Of a stretch of 64,000 bases of DNA, positions 40,685-54,900 are shown piece by piece. Source of the stretch: Alitta virens (lineage: Eukaryota > Annelida > Polychaeta > Phyllodocida > Nereididae). The stretch spans positions 4,258,001-4,322,000 of the forward strand of contig OW028573.1 of the NCBI GenBank assembly GCA_932294295.1, read 5' to 3'. The notes beneath the pieces were generated by a model. That model searched no databases. It was not told the origin of the DNA and worked only from the letters and a program-made list of their open reading frames with translations. How positions within the stretch are numbered: position 1 is the first letter of the stretch; every line of letters starts with the position of its first letter. A program made the position numbers and the translations under genes.

Positions 40685-40974
40685 AATAACATTTGGTCAC
40701 ATGTGACTGTATTGTCCAGGACAAACGTGTCAGACAGGTCTTTCTGGCACACGTCAAGGCAGTAATCGTGATCTTTTAGGTTAGGAGGCTTACTACTAAA
40801 GTATTAATCAAACTCGTCTAAAAGGACTCTTCAGAAGTTCAAGAAGCTATCAAGAAAAGATAAGAGTAAAAAGAGGCAAACGGACGCAAAAAGGACTGTA
40901 GCAATTAGCCAAAAAGGTACGAGGCCTATAAAGAAGTTTTCAAAAAAAAAGGCAATAATTATAGCCAAGAGCAA

Positions 40975-41105
40975 AATCCGGGAGGGGGGCAGCCTCCACG
41001 GGGAGGGGGGGGGGGAAGCAAAAGCATGACTGAAAGAGGGAGGTTCCTGTAAGTTTCATAGAGAACGTACCTCTAACGGTGCCCCTCCCCCCTGGATCCG
41101 CCAGT
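40975..41105 (-). mobile_element. hAT-like terminal fragment
   Basis: Read on the minus strand from 41105, the sequence begins CAGCCACTGGCGGATCCAGG followed by a G-rich run. That resembles a common hAT-family terminus. The other end near 40977 is also G-rich, but a matching inverted repeat is not clean. Too short to encode a transposase. Confidence 0.35.
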
Positions 41106-41810
41106 GGCTGCAGATGGCCTACATTTTAACTGGACTCAGCTGACATGTTACAAACTTACCAAAGACAAAAGACAATTACTCACAGGACTTTTTTTTTTAA
41201 ACTATCAAAAAGGAAAAAGTAAAGCAGGCCTTGAAGAAAATGAAAAAGATAATTTATCAGGACTTCTTGATGAAGGTGTAACGTTGCACAAGACCAGTTA
41301 GACCATCCAATCTGAAAAATGCCAGTCGAACGGAGCAGCATGCTGGTCCCTATGATGGACCCTATCTAACATACAAATAATGCAGATCAAACTCACTTCC
41401 CACACTGATGCAAGGCTATAATATATTATATAGCCCCAACTTGCCCCCAAGTTCCTCTGTCCGCGGCATGATCATCCAGGGCTAGTGACGACAAAACAGA
41501 GGCCATCAGAGGGACAGCAGAACTGTCTACATTAACTGATTGCCACCTTCGACTGAGTGCCAACTTTTAGATGAGTAATGGATTATCTAGGTCAGATGCA
41601 CTGATGGTCTGGGCCAGTCTTTGCCATCAATTGCTTATCATATAATCAACCAAACCTGAGTAGATGAGGAATTGTGTGAAGCAAGCACTGGAAAGGAGAG
41701 TTCTGAATGAGGGTGAGCAAGAAAATGTCCAATATGTACACATGGTACCAAACCCAGTGAAGAATTTGAGCTCACAGTTAGTCATAGGAAACCCACAGAG
41801 AGGTCATACT

Positions 41811-41915
41811 GTGAGATCACTGAACTGAAAGTGTAACCACACAGTGGTCTCACAGTGAACTCACAGAGTTGAGGTCACAGTGCGAGTCTTCTGTGAGCAA
41901 ATTGTGAGCCGATCA
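41811..41915. repeat. 11-bp-period degenerate array (copy C, left)
   Basis: Units with GTGAGATCACT, GTGGTCTCACA, GTGAACTCACA, GTGAGCAAATT and GTGAGCCGATC start at 41811, 41844, 41855, 41893 and 41904. Neighbouring units are 11 bp apart, with some spacer insertions of 14. A related array follows after a SINE at 42374. Each unit is close to a palindrome, GTGA…TCAC. Confidence 0.65.
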
Positions 41916-42125
41916 TATGTGATTCTACGTTTCTGCAACATACCAATCCCATGGTAGCTCTGAGCAATTAAGCAGTGTAACTTTGTTAAAACAAATGATA
42001 AACTACAACAACAAAAATCTCCCACCACAGCCTTCATGCATGATTTCCCCATGCTGGGTTTGAACCTACAACCTACCTACCTAACCTAGGCCTAACAGTC
42101 CTACACCCTAACCACTACATCAGCC
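41916..42125 (-). mobile_element. tRNA-derived SINE
   Basis: The minus strand carries an RNA polymerase III promoter: an A-box-like TGTAGTGGTTAGG near 42107-42119 and a B-box GGTTCAAACCC at 42056-42066. The spacing is tRNA-like, but the stems do not pair, so it is a SINE head, not a working tRNA gene. It lies between the two halves of copy C. The 3' boundary is a guess. Confidence 0.55.
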
Positions 42126-42373
42126 AATCACTTAGAAACTAGGTAGCTTCATCTAGGTATAATTAAACTAAATGAATAAGCTGGGACAGTGAAGCTATCA
42201 TTATTTAAAAACTTTTTTCAAGAGTAAAAAGAGTGAGAATCGGACTCGGGTTACCCACACAAAGCAGTTCTGTTTATAGTTTCTGTTATTAGCTGGCCTG
42301 TAATCAATGATGGAGACAGATAATCTTCTATTTTTATAGTTTTTCTAACAGTGTATATACCTTGCCACCTAGC

Positions 42374-42470
42374 GTGAGATCACGAGGTGAGTTCATGGTG
42401 AGCTAACTGTGATGTCATCCGGTGATCTCATCCTGTGAGCTAGTGAGGTCACTGTGAGTGTAACGTTCGC
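42374..42470. repeat. 11-bp-period degenerate array (copy C, right)
   Basis: Units beginning GTGAG or GTGAT start at 42374, 42387, 42398, 42409, 42422 and 42435, at steps of 11 to 13 bp, for example GTGAGTTCATG and GTGAGCTAACT. The units match those at 41811-41915, so the two blocks probably formed one array split by the SINE. Confidence 0.6.
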
Positions 42471-44680
42471 TTACGTCTTCACTGGGAAGAGACATTAACT
42501 TTTGGGGAAAGAACCTGAAAAGTAATGGGAGAAGTAGCTGGGTTTACATTCTGAAGTAACTGAAAAGTAACTGAAAATAAGAAAACTTGAGTAAAACTAG
42601 CTGGGTTCTCACTTCTAAGCCACTTTATATAATGACCGTTGCTGTTAGTGACTTAAGTCATAGAATAGGTGCATACTATTAATGGACCCTTTTTACTATA
42701 GGTCTATCTTGGTGCACCAAACACAGGTCAACTGACCCACCAGCTTACAACTGTAGTCTACCGAATTGCATAGCATTATTAGCATTTAGCGGGCAAAAGT
42801 GACCGCAACAGTAGCAGTTAACTGCGGATTTGCCATATTCTGTTAGTTTCCATTCGCATTTAAATATATAGACCAGTTCCCAGTAGATTGGCAGAACATC
42901 TGTGAAATTAACATCAGATCCATATTTATATTGTGCCGTGGCACCTAAAACTGGTAATGCACATCCATCTTATGATCTTTTGGCCATATATTAAACATTG
43001 GTAGAAGGCCCTATAGGCTAGGCCAGGTCTCTGGCTTAAACCCTCAGCATGGATGACAGTTATAACAGCCGGACATTTCCGAAGGCAGCACAACAAATTC
43101 GGTTTATCATTTACTAATTTAATTATACCTCTGTATAAATAAGTTACTCCGAACAGTGATTCGGTTGCGCAATTATCTGGTAAAAAAAAAAAGTATTGCT
43201 GGTTACCATAAAAAGCGGGCCTCACTTGTCAAGTTGGACTCAAACCGTGGAGTCACAAGAGACTCCATATGAGTGTATGCTCAAACTTGGGGACAAACTT
43301 CCTTAAAGTCAGCTTTTACAATAGGAAATATGCTATAAATTGATTATTTTTAAAATTTCATGCTACTGCTTAGGCCATATATTATATATATGCTGTCAAT
43401 TATACACATGGGCGTTGATTTCTCTTGATGGTGGGGGGGGGGGGGGGGCAGGGTGCAAGCTTACTTTGTCCTTTGCACCGTGACTTTCCATCGCATGAAC
43501 AAGTGGTAACAGTTTTAAAAAGGGTGCACACGTACACTTGTGAAGAAGAAAAATAATGGTGGACCATTGATGCCAAACTATTTTTTACAGATAAACTTAC
43601 TGAAATGTAAAACTGTCAATAAAGTACAAATGTTCCAAAACAAAAGTATGAAAAAAAAGTACAGAACTGAAAAAAAAAGTAATTTTTATTTGTGAATTTC
43701 AGTGGGGGATGATTGCAAAAAGTGGGTGGTAAATATCCCCCACTCCCCTTTCCCCTGAATCGACACCCCCTGATTAAACAACATTATATGGGCAGACATA
43801 ATGATGATATTATAACCATGTTACATTTACCTTATGGGTGGTACGTGTCATTTTAGCTCCACCATGTAAACAATACAAATTTACTGCTATAGCTATTGAG
43901 CTATTGATTTATTGACAAATTCACCTACTAGTGAAAGACTGCTTGTCCTGGGGTTTGGAATCATTTTCTTGGAAAACTTCATAAATGACTGGGAAATAGG
44001 TCAGGGAGCTGATGGAGTTCACCAAATGTTCTAGGGAAATTACTCATAACAAGCAGTAGACTGATATGCCCTGATACAGGTCTAATAACAGGGCTGTAGC
44101 CAGAGACTGAAATTAGACGAGGAGTTTCGAACTCCATAATAATAGTGAGTTAGTACACGTGACTGTGTAATTGTCTTGGCAATAATCATGCTATTAAGAC
44201 CTTAAAATCACAAGTTAATTGGTCCTCATGGCGAGGTGTACCTGAACTAAACGAATGATTCATAGCAACTTATTAGCATACGCCAGAGGGCAACAGTAGT
44301 CATTCCAAAATGTAAGGAGAACTTGTAATTCCACTCGCTGGTCAGACATTTCTGAGCATTCCTCAGAGTCAACAATTGGATATTGTGACTCAAATCGTAA
44401 CCATCAGTTGTGGACAAGAAAATCGTTAGTGTTTTTAAAAGCCCACATAGCAATGGGCAGCCCCAAATGATAAGTTAATCAGAGCAATAGAGCTTAAATT
44501 GTTATAAAAAAAGAAGGCATGTTGAGCATTCTGACGCCATTTAGCTGTTCTCAAATCACTAATATAATGATAAATTTATGGGATTTACTTAGGAGCTCAA
44601 GTTAACCCAAGGAGAACCACTATCTTGCATGAACCACTATCTTGCATAGATATTTCAAAAATAGTTTGGATGGTTTCTCT

Positions 44681-44900
44681 ATGGTCTAGCGATTAGGGCA
44701 TTCGCCTGCTTATCATAAGGAGTTGGACAGATCCTCTTCAGCCAGCTACTTGGCAAACAGTGATGAGACTGCTAATAGTTCATTTAACCATTTCTTGCAG
44801 GTTTCTATAATCTGGCTGCAGCTGTCATGCCATATTTAGCCACATCTGGAGCAATGATCTTCCAGCTGCAGGGTTACACTTAGAATCCGTTTCCATTGCA
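44681..44900 (+). mobile_element. tRNA-derived SINE head, plus strand
   Basis: ATGGTCTAGCGATTAGGGCA resembles a tRNA D-arm/A-box. A decayed B-box (AGGAGTTGGACAGATCCT) follows about 45 bp later, and then an unrelated body. The 3' end is uncertain. Confidence 0.45.
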
Positions 44901-44939
44901 GGTATCATTTTGCTTTCCTCGGTTTACTCTTTTCGTTAA

Positions 44940-45065
44940 CCACCTTATGCAGTTTCAGTCTGGAGTTTTACATCGATCATACCGAACTGGAATTTGAACT
45001 GGAATTTAAACCCAGGTTTGCAAGTGGATCAGTTATGCACTGGACCACTAGGCCAGCAACTGGCA
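44940..45065 (-). mobile_element. tRNA-derived SINE head, minus strand
   Basis: On the minus strand TTGCTGGCCTAGTGGTCCAG acts as an A-box-like start and GGGTTTAAATTCC as a weakened B-box. It faces the SINE head at 44681, so two such elements converge here. Confidence 0.45.
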
Positions 45066-45990
45066 CCCTATGTACAAACTGTTTAGTATTTATTCGCTTG
45101 AAATCAGTAGCCTGTTCTCAAAAAGCCAAACTTGGTTTAAGGCACTGTCAATGCAGCTACATGAATTACAAGTGTACAAGAGAAAAATCCCCAAAATATA
45201 AACAACAAAACACTCAGTGAAATTTCAAATGAAACACTTTAATGGCTTTACATGAAGGGGACAGTGTACATAACCATTTTATATACATTCAAGGATGAAA
45301 GCACATATTATCTTTGTAAACATGTCTCATAAGCATCCATTACAATAATTAAGGCATTTAGTAGTAATTATGGCTGGTGTGGAATGATAATGTACACCAT
45401 AAGCAACAGAGAAATAGAAATGATCTACATTTGCTTTATACATTTACTTGATAATATATTTATACAGGGCACCACACTTAGGCAGCAATTGAGATGCCAG
45501 CCTCTCAAGAGTAAGTTTCGGGAAGCAATTCTGATTTGACTCACAAGAAAATATCAACAATTTGAAAATACTTATTCGTTTTTGAAAAAAACCGCAGAAA
45601 ATTTAATAATATTCATTGTGCAGCTACTTGAAAGAATCAGAAATCATAATAAGTGTTAAAACCCTGTGCCGGACAGCAGCATTGAGTATTGCACCATTGC
45701 CATCACCCAGTGTTAATATAAACAATAAAGGTGATTTAGAATAAACAAAAACTGATGCAGCTACATTATTTTCTTATAGTGTTACCGGGGATTGTGTTGA
45801 TCAACAGTAAGAAAGTGTGAAACATCTCCATTAACGTCAGCAAATAAGCATCTTACAAACAATCCATCTCAAAGCTGGGACGATACAACTGTAACAACCA
45901 CATAAAGAGTTCCTCAAAATGGTACCAAATGAACAACTGAGTATTGTGTGTAAATGTGTTGGATACTTGTTAGAATGTGCTCTGCAAGAT

Positions 45991-48900
45991 TTATTTCTTG
46001 AATAAACTTTTCTTCTTTTTCAGAGTGTCTTTGTCTTCTGGGTAAAAGCGAATCATGTAATTGTACACATTCAACATGTCACTGTCAGAGTCCTTTTTCT
46101 TGCGAGCATACAGAGCAAAGAGATAATTTCCAGATTTTGTAAGGCTTATGACAAATTTGGCTTTTTTGCCGTTTTCCTTCATGGACACTTTATCCCGGTA
46201 ATCCTCATTTGGCTCTCTTAGCATATGAAAATTGAGCTTCAGTGGCTCACTCAGTCCAACTTCTATCGTAAGTGCTCCAGTATCATTCTTCTCAATTGTA
46301 GGATCTCTGTGGGAGAGCATTTTAAGACCCAAGCGATCAAAATATTGTGAAGGTCCCCATTTTTCTTTTGACATCTTTGATGAACTGTCAACTTTGGAGA
46401 CAGGAATATCAACGGGTTCATCCACACGTGTGCAGTTGAGCAGGTACTTGCAAGCGTGTGCAAGTGTGTGGTTGTCAGCTGCATCTTCTGGTCTGGCGTA
46501 GATGTCAAGGCCATACTGACCTGGCTGAGGAGGGCGAACTCTGACTTGCAAGATGTCGTCATCAACATTGTGAGATACATACTTCTCCAGGATGTTGTCT
46601 TCAACTCCGTTCATTCGCAGTTTGCACAGGAAGTGTAAACGGCGGGGCATCCTGAAGTGGATTTGGCTCTCGTTATCGACATTCACCACTCCAGTTGTAT
46701 GTGTCAGAGGCTTCAACCCAAAATGACGGACACCTTTGCTGGGGCCCCATTCTCCTGAAGCACAATTGGGTAGAGGATGCATCTTGCCAACCAATTCTTC
46801 ACACACAACTTTAAATTTGCAAGCACACTTCAGCCGGAAAGGCATCATTGTGGCATTAGGGTCATCACCAATCTTGTTGCTGTCGTTGATCTTGTTAGCA
46901 AAGATCTCCAGGAAGTAGGATGATGGGGCAGGGACATGAACACTGAACAGCGCAAAGCCATCTACTAGTGAATGGAAGACAAATCGCTCCAGCTTGGCAC
47001 CTCTGAATTCAACCTCACTGCGTCTCTCTCGGTCTGCAAATCGAAGCTGATAGTGGAAGACCAAATCCTTGGTGAACTCATCAGGCACCCGAATCTTCAC
47101 CTCGGTGCCACCTTTGTTGTCTGTGTGAAGCACGGCCTTCAAGTTGTTGTCGAACTCCAATCCATAGTGGAAGAACACAGATCTGACAAAAGGCATTCCC
47201 TCAAATTCGTCAAGAGTGACAGGTCTTTCCAGCAACTGCCAGTCTGGTTCAGCAGCCCAGAATTCTTGGATGAACTCATCAGGATCAGTGAGGAAGTAAT
47301 GCTCATCATACTGGTAACGAATCTTCTCTTGCTTCTTGGTCTTGGATGTCGACTTGTCACTTGAGTCTTTGTTCAGCACCAAATGTCTGTAAAGAAATTG
47401 AGAAATGAAAGTTGAAAAGCCAAAGAAGCCAAGGTAAAGGAGGATATGGTCAATATACCGAGCAAAGTAAGAACCTTACCTGGCTCCCCAGTTGCACTGC
47501 ACGGGCCACCAGTCTCCATCAATTAACACAGCATTCCAAGTGTTCTGGAAAGTGTCCTCTCGAATCTTCATTCCTGGCTCATAGCCCACACTCTTGGAAT
47601 GGCCTTTGATCTCCACACATGACAACCCAGCATAACTGAAAGGTTAAAGAGTCAGTTTAACTAAATAGTACCGAATACACCTGAATAACTTATTGGCATA
47701 CCAGTCATAAAAACCTTAAATGATTTCCTGAGCCAAGTTTTTTTAAGAGGTCTTTTGAAGGACACAAAGCAAATGAGCTTATACAGCTACTTGTTATTAG
47801 GCCCCGGCACACTTGCTTCGTGACCTGTTCATATGTAAACTGCTTATGCGTAAGGAGAATGATATTCAGTTCTGTAAGGTCACCAGAAAATCTTAAATGA
47901 GAAGATTCAGTCTTGAGAAAACTAATTGCATATTGAGGGTCAGACTCCAAAGGCAGCAGCAGTGAGTGAAGCTTGGAAAAAGCCCTAACATGGCTTATAG
48001 CTACATCTGGGCAAAGAGCGTTAAGCTTCCTACTATATGGTCACGCTACGGTGATGAACCATATAATGAATATTGATACTCAAAGACACTGCTTGGCTCA
48101 CGTGGACACCCTGCGTGAATACACGTGAGGCTGCCTAGCATGACATCACACTGGGTTTTCATAAAGCAAAGAAAAAATAAATATGCAGCTGGTCATGTGA
48201 TCCACTTTTAATGCAAGCAAAATATCATTGTCATGTTTACAAATATCCCCTTACACTTCTCCTTGCAGTTTCTTTAAGATAGATGGTTTCTGTTATGCAT
48301 GGGAGGACAAATAGTCCAATGCTGTAACCACAATACAACAATGTTTACTTGTATTCTTTAAACCCCAAGCCAGAGACCTTCTTTGATTTCATATTATTGC
48401 CGAGTGGTCTTATTTTAAAAGCTGCTAGCGGTACTTATCATAAAGCTTATTATAAGTTCTAATGAATCACACCCTCAGACTCAGACAGACTCAGACAAGT
48501 TTATTTCCTGTGTACATGTACAAAGAAAATGGTCTTCTCATTGCTGCTCCCAATTAAAATTGCACTACAATAATAGGGTACCTATTTACTCACCTGCATA
48601 AACGTCTGAACAAGGTATGGTAGGTCTCTGTCCCAAACTTGATGCCTCTCAAGATCCCCATAGGTGTGTCATTCTCCTCCGGTGGAGGCGAATCCTCAAA
48701 CTCCAGAACATTCAAGTCCTTCACTGTGATCCATCGGAATATTGCTCTGAATGTACAAAATTATTTCAATTATAAAAAGCTAAAAAGTCAGAAAATGAAA
48801 CTATTAATAGACTGCATTGCAACAAACAGACTTAAAACTTACAAATTCAGCAATTAAACATGCAAATTTCACACTAAGAATGTAAACTTCACAGGATTCT

Positions 48901-51900
48901 TTTTCATCTAGCTTAGACTCCATACCGTCAAAAGGAATTTCAGTATGTAAGGCACCGAAATTGCACAGCAAGTAGATTAATAATATATTTGACAATTCAT
49001 TTTTTATTGAAGTCCACAGATTTGTACACATACTTGTCAAAATGGAAATAAACTGTTACTGACTGATTCTTTCTAAACACAATTGGACATTTTAAAACCA
49101 TTTTTATGACAGCAATTACACTGAGCTAGGTCTAGCTCATCTAAATATTTTAAAAGTAGAAGTAATTCTGCAGATTGAGCTTAATGAAAATCATTAATTT
49201 TGCTGATTTGCTGAAACACAACACTTTTCTTTAAAAGTTCCAACACAAACCTGGCTTTCTGCAGATCTGTCAGACAGTGGGCAATCAGGTCGCTAACAAG
49301 ATCTGTGAATGTAGCCTGCTCAGATTCAGCAACCTATAAGAGAACATTGCATTTTATTATTCATACTGATATACAATTATAATTGATTAGTCATTACATT
49401 GTTACTGGTGTGGGCAGTGGGCACTGGATAGAATCTGGATGATAATAACACATAACTGGCCATACCATCATAATCATTACAGAGATGTCATTATCAGTCA
49501 TTAAGTTGGGGTTTGGCATATTGCTAACATATATCTGTATGGTTTGCACCACTCCATGTTTATGGTGTCAAAATATGACCGAAAACCATCTGGAACTTAT
49601 TTTGGCTCCTATAATCATCCATTGCATAGTTATTGGTGTGGGCACTGGATATACTATGGATGATGGTGGGTAATACGGCTACACCGGAAGTATTACTTTC
49701 ACCTAATTGTCTACTTCTCATTGTAGTGAGGATCAGCAAGCACTAGGCTCAATGGAATAATCAAAGGACTGCTTCTTGCATAATTGTAAGTATTTGTAAG
49801 TATTAATAATGATTTGCAACTACAGAACAATGGGATCATTGTATGATAGACAGACAATGCAGATGTATTACACAAACCTTATGCGCATAACAGTAATATG
49901 ACATCGAGTGTATGGGGGAGAGAAATGGAGCCGGTGAATGAGAGCATTGTTTCTCTGTCACACACTGCCACACAGATATGCTCTGACATGAACTAGCCAT
50001 AATCCTGGGTATGTTGACTGTGTGTCTATGTGTATGTTGGGGGCAAGGGACAGAAGAGACTTGCATTGAAATCTCCCACAGAGACAACATGATCATACAG
50101 TGCAAGTTATAATATGAACAGGGAATGTGAATACAGACCTTGAAGACCTCCTCATCTAAGTCATGGAAGACAGAGGGGTCAATGTAGAGGTCTCTCTTCC
50201 TCTGGGAGGGTGGGTGAGGGGGTATGTTCTGGCTGGTGGGAATGTTCAGGGCAGCTAGAGCAGCTTCCAGCTCCACCGCCGAGTCCATGCTGTCATCGCC
50301 TGTCACTCCTTGTTCCTTCAGTTCTCTCTGTAACCAAGAAGTAAGAACTTGTTAATTAATCAAAATGATTTAAATAAGAAGCATAATGATATTTTGGGCA
50401 TACTTGTGCCATTTGCAACCAAAAATGCATTCTATATCATAAATGCAATGTAATATTTTTCATTTATCAACATTTGTACTTGTATTAACCTTGTAGTGCT
50501 AAATTGTCATACCAGAGGGCCATGTGGAAGATAAGACAGGATTTACCTTCAGAAATAATATTAATCAGTCACAAGTTAAGTTTATGCATCTACAATGCAA
50601 AATTAAGAAGGTGACAAATAGACCTGTCGTCATCAATACAGACGACAGTTTCAAATTACTCCTTATTACATCAAGCACTTTTTCATAGACTATGTATGAG
50701 GTGGTAATATGGTAGGAGGAGATATTTTGATGGGATCAAATGCTTTCCACCTCAAGTTGGGCCATATAATGTATACAAGTTCAAGCAATCTGTAAATTGA
50801 ATACTTTTACACTTAATTTTGTAGGATCTCCTATTGGAATTTATAATGAAAAAACAAAACAAATCCCAGCTATTTTCATGAGGGATTCCTGCGCACCACA
50901 CCTGTATGACAAAGCTTATAGTTTTTGTTTATTGGGCTCTTTTTGTAAGTTATACTTTTGTCCCAGGGGGCGGGAATATCTGCACGTTCCATGGAGATCC
51001 AAATGGATATTTTTAACACCCAACACGTGCGAATGGGTTACTTGTGTGTCTCTTGGGGGGTCAACTGATGCGTTTTAAGTGCGCCTCTCAGCAATGTGAT
51101 CCTTGTTTTTGATGCACTTGGACAGAAATGACAGAGCTATCACACTCTAAGGTCAAACGGGTTCAAATGCATTGGCTCAAGTGTAAAGTTAGATAACCAA
51201 CATTTGTGTGTATCGAATGGTAAAGGCATCGATTACAATTGGTGTAAACAGTAGGACAACCCTACTGTATTGTGCACACTCAGTGTCTATCGCTATTAAT
51301 TGGGGTTCTCTTTTTCGATCCTGTTCCTGTAGGTAGTTTAATTAAATATTTTGGCTAACTATTTCTTTAGAATCCTGTTCCTGCAGGTAGTTTAATTAAA
51401 TATTTTGTCTAAGTATTTCTATAATGTTCTCTTTTAGTTTTCTTTGAATGCCTACATTGCCTAGCTTCTCCGTAGACAATAAATATTAACCATTCTAGTC
51501 CTTCCTCCATAAACTTTAAGCAAGAATGCATTGGTTTAAAAGAAACCATGTTTACAATACAATTCAAAGCCCAGTTTTTGGAAAGGCACTCTGGCTCAAC
51601 CTGGCTTACACCTGTTCTTATAAAATTGAAATGAACATCCTCTATTATCAACACTTTAGCACATGAAGGCATGTGCATTTGGCAGACAATTTACGAGGGG
51701 GATATTTTGGGAGTAAGCCTTTGGTATGCTGTGTATTTTCACAGGACAATAGGCTGCTAGTCAGTGCACATTACACACTCGTGTTGGCCTCGGGCATCAA
51801 ATACTCAAATACATACATGTACATTTACCATTGGAGCTGGGGGCCATAATAACAAAGTGTCTGTCTAACCCCATTCACTTTCGATTCTAAATAAAAACAC

Positions 51901-54900
51901 GTCATGCCTCGTACATATTTGTAGTTGGAAAAGTACTTTCCTTATTTAATTGGAAACATTAAAGAAAGCCAATTCACATTAAATTATTTTAATCGCAATC
52001 ATAATTTTGGTAACAAATGCCAATAACTTCATGAAAAAATTCCATTTTAATCGCCATAAGTTTTCATCTGGCCCTCCCGCGCATTTGATCATTTTTTCTT
52101 TTCCTTTTAGAACTTGAGTGGGAAAAATCGTGTCACTTTTTTCACCAACAATGATTCATATTAGCCTCCAGAATGTATTCTCATAAATTTGGTCTAGACA
52201 CATGCAGTAGCATTTCTTCAGAGTATCAAAACAATTTTTTTTTTTGCTGGAGTTTACTTGTTTTGCAATTCTTTTCCCTTTGTATCCAGGTGTGTATTTA
52301 GCCATACAAATATTAGTTCAGGCCAGGATAGTTCATATACATTGTAGTGGACAAATGCTGTGTTTAGTTTGGTCAAAGATACTATTGGTATCAGTTTCCA
52401 AATGGGGAGGACACCTGATCTTGGGGATAACGTGAACCCTATCAATCGAATTCATTCAGTCAGTGTTGGGAGTCCACCCTCATCTGCTTGTTATTGATGT
52501 TTAGGGTCCAGTAATTGGAGCCATTCAACTCTTATGAATGGTCATATGTAACTTGGGGTCAGATTATGTGGCAAAAAGGGCTGCTCAAGATTTGATAAAG
52601 TTTCTGCCCCAGGCTGTGAAGCTGAGCGTTGAGAAACCAGGCATTTGTCACCAAGGCCTACTTTCCTTCGAGCAGTCCTTGTATAATGCCCCGAGTACAG
52701 TCCTTGCTTTTATAATATAGCCCTAAACTCAATATTATCCTTTCATATATCTATATATTGCATTTGTGCTAGCTGCAAATGCAGTAGTCAGTAGTAACTA
52801 TAGAGGTCGACACCACATGTGTTTTGTATGGTGGAAAAAATCTGGTTACTTACTTATGTTGCCATGGTGACTGCCAGCTTTCTTTCATAAGAGGACTGGG
52901 TACCAAATGTTTGGCTGCTTGTACCACATTTATTAAAGCCAAAATAACTATGAATCTATGACAGAGGACTCAGCTTTAAATCACCTTGCATTGAAACTTT
53001 CAATTCTTAGTAAGACAGTGCATCATTATTAGGAATAGAAAGATTCTATAACACAGAATCTACTTTTCAAATATGGATTTTCCATTGCATCAACTAAGCC
53101 TGGACCCATGTCAGAATCAGCATCATTAATCATATCCAATTACGTCATAATCATTGCGAGGGCACAAGAGCATCCAGGTGACAACAAAGGCTGGGATTGC
53201 CTCTTGTAAAGACCTGAGGCAAGTTCAAAGCTTGATGTCCTAGGTTATGCAAGCAATGACTCATAGCTCTTTATACAAAGACAAAAAAAATTCATTTACA
53301 ATTTCCTACATCCAATTTCTTTGTCAAGGTTATTTTTTTTATCTTTTAGGTAGACAGATGATATTCTGGGAAATAACACACCGGGGAACATGTGAATGTC
53401 AAAAATTGTATTAACAAATATTGAACTTTTTCTCCCCTTTTCACCTACTAAAGAATGGATTGCTCAGTATCATGATATACCTTAATTTCATTAATTTACC
53501 CACCCAGTTTTACCTTCATGGATATTCTCACCAAAATATCAAATATGTTTTAACCAAGGCTTTGTGGAATTACTCTAAACAATATGACAAAGTATCAGAC
53601 AATATCATCAATGAACCAACCTCCTCATCTCCAATAAAAACCAAATGAATAACTCAATAGTTGCTGGATTTTCGATTCTCCACCATACAATTTATATTCC
53701 CCACCATATTAGGACCTGATCTATCCAATTCTTCACCATAACTGCAGGAGTTTAGATGGCCTCCTAAGTTCTCATATTTGAACTAATCAATACTGAACTA
53801 CATCTTCTCAGTACTTTTGACCTTCCATATTAAAATTATTTTCTCCAAACTAATTGGTAATCCTTCTTCTCCACCATATCTAAGAACTTAAAATTGTCTG
53901 TCATACTTTAACTCCCAATCTATGAATTAGACCAGAATGGCTAATGGATTATGTGACATCCTAGCCCAAGATCTGGCTTTTGTTAGAAAGAATAAATTTT
54001 GAAAAAGAAGATATTTAGACTTACGAATTCTCTCTCCATCTCTTGTTTGATCTCCTCCTGCTTTGACTTGAGCAAGTCCAACATCTGTTCCGAATGCTGT
54101 CCCACAATTTCTGCCGTTCTCTCCTGAGCCATTTTCTGGACGCGCATTGTTGCCGCTTCCTTCTGTTTCTGGAACTTGACCGTCATATTCCGTCGCAAGT
54201 CTTCCTTCTCCTGTTCGTACTTGACTGTGGCTGACTGTAACAGCGAAAAGCCAATATTACTACTACATCTCAATAAAGTTAATCGTTACTTAAAGGATTG
54301 TCAAACTTATCTTACTCAAGAGAATGAGTTGAGAATAAGGTAATGCCAATCATCACGACAATTTTGCTTCATTCCCAAAAGGTACCCATTAATTGAATTT
54401 AAAAGTGATTAATATCTGATTATCAAAGTACAAATCGATCTATATTTTCACGATATGATATTTATTTTAGTAAATTAGATTCTTAATAAATTTGACCACA
54501 GATTGATGATGCAATGTAGCACTCTATCTGGTTGCACTTGGGGTTAAATGCAGGCCATTTTTCCCTTATTAAAGATTTTATGTCTGGGTTCATTGAAAAA
54601 TTTCGTACATGCATAGCTATCATACTGACTCACCGCAAAACAGGTTGACCGGTTTTTTGCTAACCTGAAGTAGAAGTGCAAAAACGTGTGCTCATGGCAC
54701 CTATGCAAATTTTTCTTGTACAAATCATGACTAAAGCCATGAGAAACCAAAACATTGGTGCCATTTTGTGAATTTCTTCGTTATTTGCCTTTTTTTTTGT
54801 CTCCAGCATGACACGAACACCAGTCTATTTGCATTGCATGCATGCAGTAAATAACATAAGCAGGGTAGCGCGCATTTGGGGTGACAGGTCCTCCCAGTTT

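Larger units (their letters stand above)
42471..45990. other. Repeat-rich intergenic block and hillarin-like 3' UTR
   Basis: No gene is seen. It contains a 16-G run (43433-43448), two SINE heads and, next to 45990, the probable 3' UTR of the hillarin-like gene. Open frames here are short and unsupported. Confidence 0.4.
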
